A DNA stretch of 64,000 nucleotides from Glutamicibacter sp. JL.03c (GTDB lineage Bacteria; Actinomycetota; Actinomycetes; Actinomycetales; Micrococcaceae): the NCBI RefSeq assembly GCF_025854375.1, contig NZ_CP107575.1, forward strand, positions 2,728,001 through 2,792,000. Reading direction: 5' to 3'. This document shows, in pieces, positions 18,301 to 25,234 of this stretch; position 1 is the stretch's first letter, and each line of letters starts with the position of its first letter. Made by a program: the position numbers and the translations under genes. The notes beneath the pieces were generated by a model that worked only from the letters and a program-made list of their open reading frames with translations, was not told the DNA's origin and did no database searches.

Positions 18301-19385
18301 GCAACCAGGCTGTTACGAAGATCTGTAACCAGATTGCCCAAGGCGAGAGTAATCTCGTCCGAGATTTCCTGAACCGCGGTCGTGCTTAGAACTTCGTAAT
18401 TCGCGGGCTTACCGTTGAGTCCACCGGTTGTGATCTTAGAAAGGTCAACGCTGATGTCCCCGGTGCCAAGATCGATGCTAACCAAGCCTGTATCGGAAGT
18501 AATTACGCCCGTAAGCACGTCATCCTTGACTTGCTGCAGCGCAGCATCAACGCCATTAAGAGCGACGGTCGAGTCAGTTACACCGATACGAGCAAGGGGA
18601 CTCAGATCGATATCGATTGCACCAAGCCCCGAGGTAATTGTGCCAAGCACGCCGTCGGAGGACAGCGCAGTGTTAAGAGTAGTTCCCAGATCATCGACGA
18701 CAGTTCCGAGCGAGCTGGTGAGACCGCCTACTGCAGGGCTGCTAACAGTAGCGGTGGCGCCGGCGACCAAGTAATCAGTAGACAAAGTACCGTCGGTCTT
18801 GTCAGCTTTCGAGCCAAGAGCTCCGATTTCCAGAGATGCTTCGTCTACAAGCTGGTCGGTGAGACCGCTAACCTGAAGCTGATCCAATAGTCTGGTCAGA
18901 TCAACGTTTGCGGTCAAATCACCAGTGTTTGACGAATCGACCGCAATCGTACCGTCGGAGCTAACTGCACCGGCTGCAGACTTCGCACTTGTGGCACTTG
19001 GTGCCTCAGCGTATGAGTTGAGCAATCCAGCATCACCTAAGGTCAGAAGACCTGAGCCATCGGCATTGATAAGCGGAAGGCTACTAAGCCCCGAACCCAG
19101 GTCCAGGCTCAATGCACCCAAGGCCTGCGCATTGAGCGGGTTGTACTTAGCAGCCGGCGAACTAGGATTTCCCGCGTATGCGAACCCCGCATCGGCAACT
19201 GGAATATCTAGAAGATTTAGATCGAGAACTCGCCCAAGAGCCTCGGCGTCATCGCTAGGTGCCGCATAAGCAGCTGTCACGGTCGGAGCCACGAATAGGC
19301 TGGCCACTACCGCTCCAGAAAGAACTCGACGCGCCGTGCGACGGCTGGTTCCTTTAGATGGTGGCAATTTACTAGCTTGCACCAC
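15366..19385 (-). CDS. choice-of-anchor G wall-anchored repeat protein with LADTG sorting signal
   Basis: A 1339-residue secreted protein. GTG start with GGAGG three bases upstream. Twin-arginine-rich N-region, hydrophobic segment and signal-peptidase site after TAAYA (residue 41). Residues about 42-540 form the choice-of-anchor G domain, rich in L/V/G/D beta-type segments (for example DLNLLDIPVADAGFAYAGN). Then an Ig-like domain (about 540-625), a first NTDA repeat stalk (about 637-856), two more Ig/carboxypeptidase-regulatory-like domains (about 870-1066), a second stalk (about 1106-1290), and a wall-sorting tail: LADTG at about 1305, hydrophobic helix, ARKRSA. LAXTG is the signal read by class E sortases of high-GC actinobacteria. 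It is probably an adhesin or surface-layer stalk. The divergent LuxR-type gene may regulate it, and the SdpA/SdpB-like pair follows. Confidence 0.9.
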   Translation of the reverse strand: MVQASKLPPSKGTSRRTARRVLSGAVVASLFVAPTVTAAYAAPSDDAEALGRVLDLNLLDIPVADAGFAYAGNPSSPAAKYNPLNAQALGALSLDLGSGLSSLPLINADGSGLLTLGDAGLLNSYAEAPSATSAKSAAGAVSSDGTIAVDSSNTGDLTANVDLTRLLDQLQVSGLTDQLVDEASLEIGALGSKADKTDGTLSTDYLVAGATATVSSPAVGGLTSSLGTVVDDLGTTLNTALSSDGVLGTITSGLGAIDIDLSPLARIGVTDSTVALNGVDAALQQVKDDVLTGVITSDTGLVSIDLGTGDISVDLSKITTGGLNGKPANYEVLSTTAVQEISDEITLALGNLVTDLRNSLVAALDQIDIVVNLGLEASLLVPLADGTATVEGSVASFLGLVSAQPTTNVDLDLAGLNLGSLITPLTAGVVDVVGDALGTVVNPVIDGLPAVITGVVDGVTDPLEPVVEGVLNEIVEITVNEQGTTAIDDPDSDPDSTEEGDFVTALSVELLPAMGDAANKVSFARSEVRALDEAPTEAAVVIETPTEGQEFTDGDPVVVSGTAEQGKTITVTIDGDASTAQEVIVGDDGKWSATFEGLTEGTHTAVATDGDDDAESTDEVTFEVVPANTADNTAENTDANTDANTDANTDANTDANTDANTEVNSAENTAENTDANTDANTDANTDANTEVNSAENTAENTDANTDANTDANTDANTEVNSAENTDANTDANTDANTDANTDANTDANTDANTDANTDANTDANTDANTDANTEVNSAENTAENTDANTDANTDANTDANTDANTDANTEVNSAENTAENTDANTDANTDANTDANTDANTDANTEVNSAENTAENTSDNTSDNTSDNTEHPVVTVLPNDVTEGDDVSVIGDKFTPDGNVKIIVRDPNNGEESVREGEAIVDDKGHFDYKFDTKGLPEGIYTIEVTDEETGKTFTEYFQVKPQDAVENQVNIDITPNRIIKGERGTVTGKEFTANGEVKIEQTPLGETTSTLAKALAASLPDNATADDNGDISFEVDSTDLELGNYLIVATDVETNAYSFTTFTVVADDSTEANTADNTAENTDANTDANTDANTEVNSAENTAENTDANTDANTDANTDANTDANTDANTDANTDANTDANTDANTDANTDANTDANTDANTDANTDANTDANTDANTDANTDANTDANTDANTDANTDANTDANTDANTDANTDANTDANTDANTDANTDANTDANTDANTDANTDANTDANTDANTDANTDANTDANTDANTDANTDANTDANTDANSTDNSENDNSKNGGLADTGSNGALWIAGGALVLVLLGASVAAIARKRSA
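15517..16068 (-). repeat. 24-bp tandem repeat, 23 units (NTDANTDA)
   Basis: Twenty-three contiguous 24-base units (plus-strand unit begins TTCGCATCCGTG, second half TTTGCGTCAGTA) code for 46 NTDA tetrapeptides in the C-terminal stalk. Units are nearly identical. Five consecutive units (15565-15684) share a silent G-to-A change (GTATTT for GTGTTT), the mark of recent tandem duplication. The unit is a multiple of three, so copy-number change keeps the frame. Confidence 0.97.
16819..17478 (-). repeat. interrupted 12-bp repeat array (NTDA with NTEVNSAENTAE spacers)
   Basis: Exactly 55 twelve-base units: 38 code for NTDA and 17 belong to six spacers reading NTEVNSAENTAE (one shortened to NTEVNSAE). 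In protein order the NTDA blocks have 6, 4, 4, 12, 6 and 6 copies. The 12-copy block looks like two 6-copy blocks joined. Higher-order repetition suggests duplication of block plus spacer. Another small block of three NTDA lies at 16069-16152. Confidence 0.95.
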
Positions 19386-19783
19386 TGTCCTCCAATGTTG
19401 ATTGTGGTCTAGAACCCTTGAATTAAGTCCACTTTCGACTCTATGGAGCGCTCAGCATGCCTCACAGGTTTCTTTCAGCCATTTCTTTGCATACTCAGGT
19501 CAGAGTTCCTGACCTCGCGGCCAATATTCTTGGCCATTAGGTCATACTGGGCAGTAATTTATTATCCAAGTTCTGCAGAAATCCAAGGCAATTTGCTTTC
19601 TGACCTAATTATTTACTTTTTTTGCTCATTGAAACTGGATGCAAGGTGTCATATGTTACCTAGTAGGCCAACCAACTTGGCTGACTGGATATAAACTGAG
19701 CTCAACAGTTGATTACCGGCAACTATTTTGCACGGCTAATGCATTAAAGGGTCAAATTCCGCGTTTAGGAGAAGGAATAACTA
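19386..19783. promoter_or_regulatory. 398-base AT-rich divergent intergenic region
   Basis: No convincing gene. It separates the wall-protein gene (minus) from the LuxR-type regulator (plus) and is clearly more AT-rich than the surroundings, as expected of a regulated divergent promoter or foreign DNA. It contains AGGTCA/TGACCT elements described separately. I could not fix -35/-10 boxes with confidence. Confidence 0.6.
19497..19606. promoter_or_regulatory. cluster of AGGTCA/TGACCT half-sites
   Basis: AGGTCA at 19497-19502 faces TGACCT at 19510-19515 (inverted, 7-base spacer). A second AGGTCA is at 19539-19544, 42 bases (four helical turns) from the first, and a TGACCT at 19601-19606. Between them is a GGCCA...TGGCC inverted repeat (19519-19523/19531-19535). 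The phasing suggests cooperative regulator binding, perhaps by the adjacent LuxR-type protein. Confidence 0.45.
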
Positions 19784-20449
19784 ATGTCGCGTATCCGCGT
19801 TCATCTTGCCGATAGTGACTACTTTTCACGCGTAGGTATTTCTGGGGTACTAGCCGAAGCCGACGATTTTGAGCTTGAGAGAGTCACCAATTGCCTCGGA
19901 GAGGCTTTGACGGCGGCCGTGGAAATGCAACCCGAGATCGTTCTCCTTGAGGCAGCTCTTGACGGGCTCGATCTCTATGGCACAGTCAACGAGATTTCCA
20001 GGCAGACGCCAGAAACCAAAGTAGTTGTCATGGCAGCGCGCTACAACCGCAATGAAATCGCACACGCCTATGAGGCTGGATGCTCTGGAATGATTTCCAA
20101 GAGCTCGATCAGCTCAGAATTGCCAAGTGCCCTTCGTATGCTGGTCGCAGGGTACCAACTTTTCGCACCACCTACGGATGGTTGGGAGCCAACGTCGAAA
20201 ATATCCCGGAGATCGATCTATCAAGAGGCATTCCGCAGGCTTGGAGAACGTGATCTTGGATTAGTTCGATTCGTTGCAGCAGGATTGACCAATGGTCAGA
20301 TCGCGCGACTCGCGCACTTGTCTGAAGGTTCAGTCAAACTCCACTTGGCACGGGTCATGGATGAGCTGCGGGTTAAGAATAGGGTTCAATTGGCCGTTAT
20401 CGCTGCTGAATCGGGCCTCGTGACTTCGGCGGACCTCAAGATTGCATAA
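19784..20449 (+). CDS. LuxR-family regulator with degenerate receiver domain
   Basis: A 221-residue response-regulator-like protein. Receiver domain residues 1-120, LuxR helix-turn-helix about 155-212 (LTNGQIARLAHLSEGSVKLHLARVMDEL). Compared with a normal NarL-type receiver, the phospho-acceptor Asp is Glu (E56 in IVLLEAALDG), one of the two acidic-pocket residues is Ser (D10-S11), and the switch Thr is Ala (A84). The conserved Lys (K106) remains. A Glu here can mimic phosphorylation, so it may be constitutively active or ligand-controlled. There is no kinase gene next to it. It is divergent from the wall-protein gene, the obvious target. Ribosome site AGGAGAAGGA upstream. Confidence 0.88.
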   Translation: MSRIRVHLADSDYFSRVGISGVLAEADDFELERVTNCLGEALTAAVEMQPEIVLLEAALDGLDLYGTVNEISRQTPETKVVVMAARYNRNEIAHAYEAGCSGMISKSSISSELPSALRMLVAGYQLFAPPTDGWEPTSKISRRSIYQEAFRRLGERDLGLVRFVAAGLTNGQIARLAHLSEGSVKLHLARVMDELRVKNRVQLAVIAAESGLVTSADLKIA

Positions 20450-20452
20450 GCC

Positions 20453-21181
20453 TTAATAAACCGTACGCAGCTGGCTGGCGGGGATCCACATTTCCTCGCC
20501 ATCACGGTCAATCTGCCGCCACGCGCCCTGTCGAGCCACAATCACCACAGCAGTATCAGCCGGCAGAATGCGCACCAGCGAATAGTGGTCCCCTGGACCT
20601 CGACGGGCGTTAAGCCGGATGGTGGTCAGCGCGCGCTGATTAGGTACCGCAATCAAACCTCCGCGGGCTGGACGCGCTGGAATTTCCTGAAGGTACATGC
20701 TCGGGACCCAGCCCAGGAGCTTGCCCGCTTGGACCTGCGACCATAGTCCCTGCTGGAGCATCGAACGGACCTTGCTGCCCTGGTCGATCACCTTGAGTAC
20801 CGGGTAGCCTGTTCCGCTCCCCTTGCGCAGGTTGAGCGTAGCCGTCGTAACGTGAGTGGCCTCGATCAGCGAATAGCGCGAGAGCACAGGCTCAGCGTAT
20901 TCGTGTTCCTCGTCGGCAACGACTGGTTCATCAAAGACGGCGGGAATCGGTTCCAGGTAGATATTCGGCAGCCATCCGTAGGTGCCATGAACGAACACAT
21001 GCGCCCATGAGCCGTTGACTTCGATGAGGGCAAGTTCCGTACCGTGGGCGAGGTTGCTCTGCACTACGTAGTGCCGGCCTGCGCCTGTGCGCAGTTTGAG
21101 CGAGGCAGTCGTCCGGTGTGTCAGGGTTACAGACGACGCTAATGCCGATTTTTGTGGTAAGCCCACTTGGTTCACGACCAC
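20453..21181 (-). CDS. protein with three bacterial SH3 domains
   Basis: A 242-residue protein built of three SH3b modules, each with the pattern LKLRTGAGRHY...W.HV...GWLP..YL. Modules lie at roughly residues 20-75, 110-165 and 180-240. Such modules normally bind peptidoglycan, usually on exported proteins, yet no signal peptide is visible from the GTG at 21181. No upstream in-frame start with a ribosome site exists either. The first possible start sits only ten bases beyond the ferritin terminator, so initiation at one of the clustered GTGs (21181, 21175, 21166) is uncertain. Convergent with the LuxR-type gene, 3 bases apart. Confidence 0.7.
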   Translation of the reverse strand: MVVNQVGLPQKSALASSVTLTHRTTASLKLRTGAGRHYVVQSNLAHGTELALIEVNGSWAHVFVHGTYGWLPNIYLEPIPAVFDEPVVADEEHEYAEPVLSRYSLIEATHVTTATLNLRKGSGTGYPVLKVIDQGSKVRSMLQQGLWSQVQAGKLLGWVPSMYLQEIPARPARGGLIAVPNQRALTTIRLNARRGPGDHYSLVRILPADTAVVIVARQGAWRQIDRDGEEMWIPASQLRTVY

Positions 21182-21190
21182 CTCAATAAA

Positions 21191-21229
21191 AAACTTAGGG
21201 AAGCAACCACCGGTTGCTTCCCTAAGTTT
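21191..21229 (-). terminator. intrinsic terminator of the ferritin gene
   Basis: Perfect 18-bp stem (arms 21191-21208 and 21212-21229, AAACTTAGGGAAGCAACC), 3-base loop. On the minus strand the stem ends in a T-run (TTTTTTATT). Textbook terminator lying directly before the SH3-protein start. Confidence 0.92.
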
Positions 21230-21264
21230 ATTCCATTTTTAGAAGATGCGTGCTTCGTTGTCTA

Positions 21265-21765
21265 TTAGTCGTCGGAAGAACGCGAGCCGAGCTCTGCATC
21301 CAGGCGCAGCAGGCCGCTTCCGTCGTTGCCAATCAGCTTCACACGATCCAGGATTTCGGAGACGGTTGCCTCTTCTTCAATCTGCTCGTCGATGAACCAG
21401 TGCAGCAATGGAAGGGAGTCGATGTCGCCTTCGGTCTGAGCCAGGCGGTACAGCTCGCGAATTGCTTCGGAGACCTTCTGCTCGTGGGCCAGCGAAGCGG
21501 CAAAAGCGTCGGCGACGTTCTTGACGTTCACTTCCGGTGCTGGCTGCTCGCCAATCTTCGGGTGAGCCGAACGGTCGGTCATGTGGGTGATGAACTTTTC
21601 CGCGTGGACGATTTCCTCGCCAGCTTGCGCACGGAACCAGCCCGCGATGCCGGGAAGGCTCATGACGTCCATTTCAACTGCCAGCTGACGGTACACCGTC
21701 GCTGCGGTTAGTTCGAGAGTTACCTGGGTGCTGAAGGCTTCTGCCAGTTTTCCTGTAAGTTCCAT
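21265..21765 (-). CDS. ferritin
   Basis: A 166-residue four-helix iron-storage protein. Ferroxidase ligands are visible: an early Glu in the first helix (about E18), GEEIVHAEKF with E50/E51 and H54, a Glu in LAHEQKVSEAI, and the HWFIDEQIEEEAT segment of the fourth helix. It has no bacterioferritin heme methionine at the usual place, so it looks like a classical non-heme Ftn, forming 24-subunit cytosolic cages. It is monocistronic with its own terminator. An IdeR/DtxR-like iron box lies about 116 bases upstream, in the position expected for activation under iron sufficiency, as known for mycobacterial bfrB. Confidence 0.93.
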   Translation of the reverse strand: MELTGKLAEAFSTQVTLELTAATVYRQLAVEMDVMSLPGIAGWFRAQAGEEIVHAEKFITHMTDRSAHPKIGEQPAPEVNVKNVADAFAASLAHEQKVSEAIRELYRLAQTEGDIDSLPLLHWFIDEQIEEEATVSEILDRVKLIGNDGSGLLRLDAELGSRSSDD

Positions 21766-21857
21766 GTCTTTAGACTAGGACTCTTTTGCCAACTTGTCAC
21801 CGAAGTTTGGACACACTTAGTCCAACCCGAATTAGGGAATCATCCCACGTTGACTGC

Positions 21858-21899
21858 AGGTTAACCCAGCCGATGCTAAAGAAGGTTAGGTAAACCGAA
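21858..21899 (-). promoter_or_regulatory. IdeR/DtxR-like iron box upstream of ferritin
   Basis: The 19 bases at 21881-21899 match the IdeR consensus (TTAGGTTAGGCTAACCTAA) at 14 positions, including AGGTTAGG and AACC. A further AGGTTA half-site at 21858-21863, 25 bases away, gives a tandem arrangement. Location upstream of a ferritin gene makes iron control likely. Confidence 0.6.
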
Positions 21900-21910
21900 C
21901 AAGCCGCACT

Positions 21911-24349
21911 CTACCGGCTCAGCCCTGCACGACGCAGTGCTTCAGCCATAGCCGTATTTCCAGGAGCCGCCGGCTTGCGCTCTGATCCACCTTGCTTGCG
22001 ATTCTGTCCGTTGCGGTTGTGCGCGACATGCGCGCTGGATCCCCCGCCATTGGCATTGCGTCGTTCCCGCGAAGCGCCGCCCTTGGAAGGTTGTTCACCT
22101 GCCACTGGCAATTCATCATCCAAACGCAAGGTCAGTGAAATGCGCTTGCGCGCGGTGTCGACTTCCAAGACCTTGACCTTGACGATTTGTCCTGAGCTGA
22201 CAACTTCACGCGGGTCAGAGATGAACTTGGTGCTCATGGCAGAAACGTGAATCAGACCGTCCTGGTGGACACCCAAATCAACAAAGGCGCCAAAGGCCGC
22301 GACGTTAGAAACCGTGCCTTCCAAGATCATGCCCGGCTTGACGTCGCTGATGGTTTCCACGCCTTCCTTCAGCGAAGCGGTGACAAACTCGCCTCGTGGA
22401 TCTCGTGCCGGACGGCGCAATTCAGAAATCACGTCACGAATGGTTGGCTCGCCGAACTGCTCAGTGACAAAGTCCTGGGGCTTCAGTTCCTCCAGCCGGC
22501 GTCCCTGTGCCTCAGCGGTCTGCTGCAGCGTCTTCGCCAGAGCGTAGGCCTCCGGGTGGACCGAAGATGCATCCAGCGTTTCCTTGCCGCCGGTGATCCT
22601 CAAGAAGCCAGCACACTGCTCAAAAGCCTTGGCTCCCAAACGTGGCACCTTCAGCAGGTCCTTGCGCGTTGCGAAGGGTCCGTTGGCATTGCGGTGGTCC
22701 ACTATGTTCCGGCTCAACAGCGGACCAACACCAGCGACGCGGGCGAGCAATGCAGGAGATGCCGTATTTACGTCCACGCCTACGGCGTTCACACAGTCCT
22801 CCACCACGGCATCCAGAGCGCGGTCCAGCTTCGAAGCAGTGACGTCGTGCTGGTACTGGCCGACGCCAATGGACTTCGGATCGATCTTGACCAGCTCTGC
22901 CAGTGGATCCTGGAGGCGGCGGGCAATCGACACCGCACCGCGCAGGGAAACATCCATGTCCGGAAGTTCCTGGCTGGCCAGCTCGGATGCAGAGTACACA
23001 GATGCCCCGGCCTCCGATACGATGACCTTGCTGATGCCCTGACCGCCCAGGACCTTGATGACTTCGGCAGCCAGACGATCGGTTTCACGCCCCGCGGTGC
23101 CGTTGCCAACGGCGATAAGCGTTGTTCCATGCTTCTTGGCCAGCTGGGCCAAGATCGCTACTGACTCATCCCATTTCTTGGCAGGGGCATGCGGATAGAT
23201 CGTGGCGGTCTCTACCGACTTTCCAGTCAGATCAACAACCGCTACCTTCACGCCGGTACGCAGGCCCGGATCCAGGCCAAGAACTGCCTTGTTGCCCGCC
23301 GGAGCAGCCAGCAGGACGTCGCGCAGGTTCGCTGCGAAGATCTTCACCGACTCATCTTCCGCGGATTCAAAGAGCCGTGAACGCAGGTCAGATTCGAAGC
23401 GGGTGAGCAATCGGGCTTTCCATGCCAGACGCACGGTTTGGGAAATCCAGGACGCCGTTGCCGCGCCGGCAGGCACGTTCAGGCCCAGAGATGCGGTAAT
23501 CGCGTTTTCATAGCCCTGGCGTGCCTGGGCCAAGGCGTCTTCATCGCGGGGATCTGCTTCAGCCAGCTGCAGGTTCAGCACGCCTTCGCGCTCGCCTCGC
23601 AGCAGTGCCAGAACACGGTGTGATGGCAGGCGGTCCAGGTTGGCTACATAGTCGAGGTAGTCGGAGTACTTGCCCTGGCCCTCCGCGCTGGCGGTGCTGG
23701 AAACACTGGCGCTGATTTTTCCGTTGCGCCACAGTCGCTCGCGCAGCTCGCCTGCGAGCACAACGTCCTGGGAGACGCGTTCGGTCACGATGGAGCGTGC
23801 CCCGGAAAGCACGTCTGATTCGGTGGCGAATCCTGCCTCGGCATTGAGGTAACTGGCTGATGCCTGAAGCGGGTCGGTGTCGGGAACGGAAAGCAGCAAG
23901 TCTGCCAGTGGTTCCAATCCTGCTTCTCGGGCAATCTGCGCCTTGGTTCGCCTCTTGGATTTGAAGGGCAGGTAGATGTCTTCAAGTTCGGCCTTGGTGC
24001 TGGCTGCCGCGATGGCGGTGGAGAGCTGATCGGTGAGCTTGCCGCCTTCGATAATGGCTTCGAGGATGACGGCCCGGCGCTCTTCCAACTCGCGAAGGTA
24101 GCGCAGGCGATCTTCGAGCAAGCGCAGCTGGCTGTCGCTGAGCATGCCAGTGGCTTCTTTGCGATAACGAGCGATGAACGGAACAGTTGATCCCGAGTCG
24201 AGCAGTTCTACGGCCGCCTCGATCTGCCATGTGGCAACCGTGGATTCAGTGGAAAGTTCCTGCGCCAGCTGGGCGATAATCCGCTCTTGGGTGGCACGGT
24301 CATTGGCGGTGTTCTTCTGCTCGCTACTCACCGAACCATTGTGCCTCAC
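21911..24349 (-). CDS. tex: Tex-family RNA-binding transcription accessory protein
   Basis: An 812-residue protein with the standard Tex architecture: N-terminal helical region (IEAAVELLDSGSTVPFIARYRKEATG, a hallmark), a YqgF/RNase H-like domain (VLGLDPGLRTGVKVAVVD, about residue 360), helix-hairpin-helix repeats (NTASPALLARVAGVGP), and a C-terminal S1 domain (GMILEGTVSNVAAFGAFVDLGVHQDG). A disordered basic tail follows, longer than in many homologues, with runs of G, N, R and K. Tex binds nucleic acid and is involved in transcription/ribosome-associated functions in the cytosol. GTG at 24349 or an internal GTG at codon 7 are alternative starts. Divergent from a lipoprotein gene. Confidence 0.94.
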   Translation of the reverse strand: MRHNGSVSSEQKNTANDRATQERIIAQLAQELSTESTVATWQIEAAVELLDSGSTVPFIARYRKEATGMLSDSQLRLLEDRLRYLRELEERRAVILEAIIEGGKLTDQLSTAIAAASTKAELEDIYLPFKSKRRTKAQIAREAGLEPLADLLLSVPDTDPLQASASYLNAEAGFATESDVLSGARSIVTERVSQDVVLAGELRERLWRNGKISASVSSTASAEGQGKYSDYLDYVANLDRLPSHRVLALLRGEREGVLNLQLAEADPRDEDALAQARQGYENAITASLGLNVPAGAATASWISQTVRLAWKARLLTRFESDLRSRLFESAEDESVKIFAANLRDVLLAAPAGNKAVLGLDPGLRTGVKVAVVDLTGKSVETATIYPHAPAKKWDESVAILAQLAKKHGTTLIAVGNGTAGRETDRLAAEVIKVLGGQGISKVIVSEAGASVYSASELASQELPDMDVSLRGAVSIARRLQDPLAELVKIDPKSIGVGQYQHDVTASKLDRALDAVVEDCVNAVGVDVNTASPALLARVAGVGPLLSRNIVDHRNANGPFATRKDLLKVPRLGAKAFEQCAGFLRITGGKETLDASSVHPEAYALAKTLQQTAEAQGRRLEELKPQDFVTEQFGEPTIRDVISELRRPARDPRGEFVTASLKEGVETISDVKPGMILEGTVSNVAAFGAFVDLGVHQDGLIHVSAMSTKFISDPREVVSSGQIVKVKVLEVDTARKRISLTLRLDDELPVAGEQPSKGGASRERRNANGGGSSAHVAHNRNGQNRKQGGSERKPAAPGNTAMAEALRRAGLSR

Positions 24350-24424
24350 GGGCTGCGAAGTTCAGATGATCGACTCGGTTGGCGTTCAGCAGAAATTCAT
24401 CATTAATGGTTAGGATTTAGTTCC

Positions 24425-24781
24425 ATGGGGAAAGTTAAAGTTCGAAAAGCAGCAACGCTGTTTGCAATCACATCGGTGGCGCTTCTCAGCGCCGGATGCT
24501 CGGTCGTCCAGGACACCGCGTCGAATGCAGCCGACCAGCTCACCGATGCAGCCAGCAAGGAAATTGTCCGCCAGGCCTGCGCTCCGGTGCAGGATGGCAC
24601 CATTGATTCCAGCGAGCTTCGCGTTCTGTCTTCCATTGTGAAATCCGTGGACGGCGGCGGGTTGCCTGACGAGATGGTTCAGGTGCTCAATGATCTGGCC
24701 GACGCCGGTGACCAGGCTCCCGTGGCTTTGCAGGACCGCCTCAAGGAATCCTGCGACAACGCCACCGCGGGCGAGAACTAA
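24425..24781 (+). CDS. small lipoprotein
   Basis: A 118-residue protein with a lipoprotein signal peptide: basic MGKVKVRK, a hydrophobic core and the lipobox LLSAGC at residues 20-25. The mature part is short and helical, with two further cysteines (QACAPVQD, ESCDNAT) that could form a disulfide. No known domain. It would be tethered to the outer face of the membrane. It lies 40 bases ahead of an S4-domain gene on the same strand. Confidence 0.8.
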   Translation: MGKVKVRKAATLFAITSVALLSAGCSVVQDTASNAADQLTDAASKEIVRQACAPVQDGTIDSSELRVLSSIVKSVDGGGLPDEMVQVLNDLADAGDQAPVALQDRLKESCDNATAGEN

Positions 24782-24821
24782 GAGGAATCTGGCCACCTTT
24801 GTGATGTTCTAGACTTTTCAT

Positions 24822-25223
24822 ATGGTTGAAATTCCTACCAGCGGCAAGGTCCGGCTTGATGCCTGGTTGTGGTCCGTGCGAATCTACAAAACGCGCTCCG
24901 CGGCAACGGCGGCCTGTCGTGCCGGACATGTTCGTTTAAACGGTGACCCGGTCAAAGCGTCACAGACCGTTGTTGCCGGTGACCGCATCCGTGTCCGCAA
25001 GGACGGTTTTGACCGCGATCTGGAAGTCACCGGGCTTCTTTCCAAACGCGTCTCAGCGCCGGTAGCAACCAAATGCTATTTGGACCACACGCCGCCTCGC
25101 GAACGGGTCATCATTCCGCAAGTACCGGTGCGCGAACGCGGCGCCGGGCGCCCCACCAAGAAGGACCGCCGCGAAATGGATCGCCTGCGTACCTCTTGGC
25201 AGGGACCGGACACCGAGCTGTAG
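24822..25223 (+). CDS. RNA-binding S4-domain protein, Hsp15 (HslR) family
   Basis: A 133-residue basic protein. The S4 domain occupies residues about 9-70 (VRLDAWLWSVRIYKTRSAATAACRAGHVRLNGDPVK), the exact pattern of Hsp15/HslR. The C-terminal tail is Arg/Lys-rich (RGAGRPTKKDRREMDRLR). Hsp15 of E. coli recycles stalled 50S subunits carrying nascent chains after heat shock; a similar ribosome-rescue role is inferred. It is convergent with the S9 peptidase gene. Confidence 0.9.
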   Translation: MVEIPTSGKVRLDAWLWSVRIYKTRSAATAACRAGHVRLNGDPVKASQTVVAGDRIRVRKDGFDRDLEVTGLLSKRVSAPVATKCYLDHTPPRERVIIPQVPVRERGAGRPTKKDRREMDRLRTSWQGPDTEL

Positions 25224-25234
25224 TTCCCCGCGTC

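Noticed and set aside
19443-19694. 83-codon plus-strand frame in the AT-rich intergenic region
   Set aside because: No ribosome site, codon use unlike the neighbours, crosses the half-site cluster; likely non-coding.
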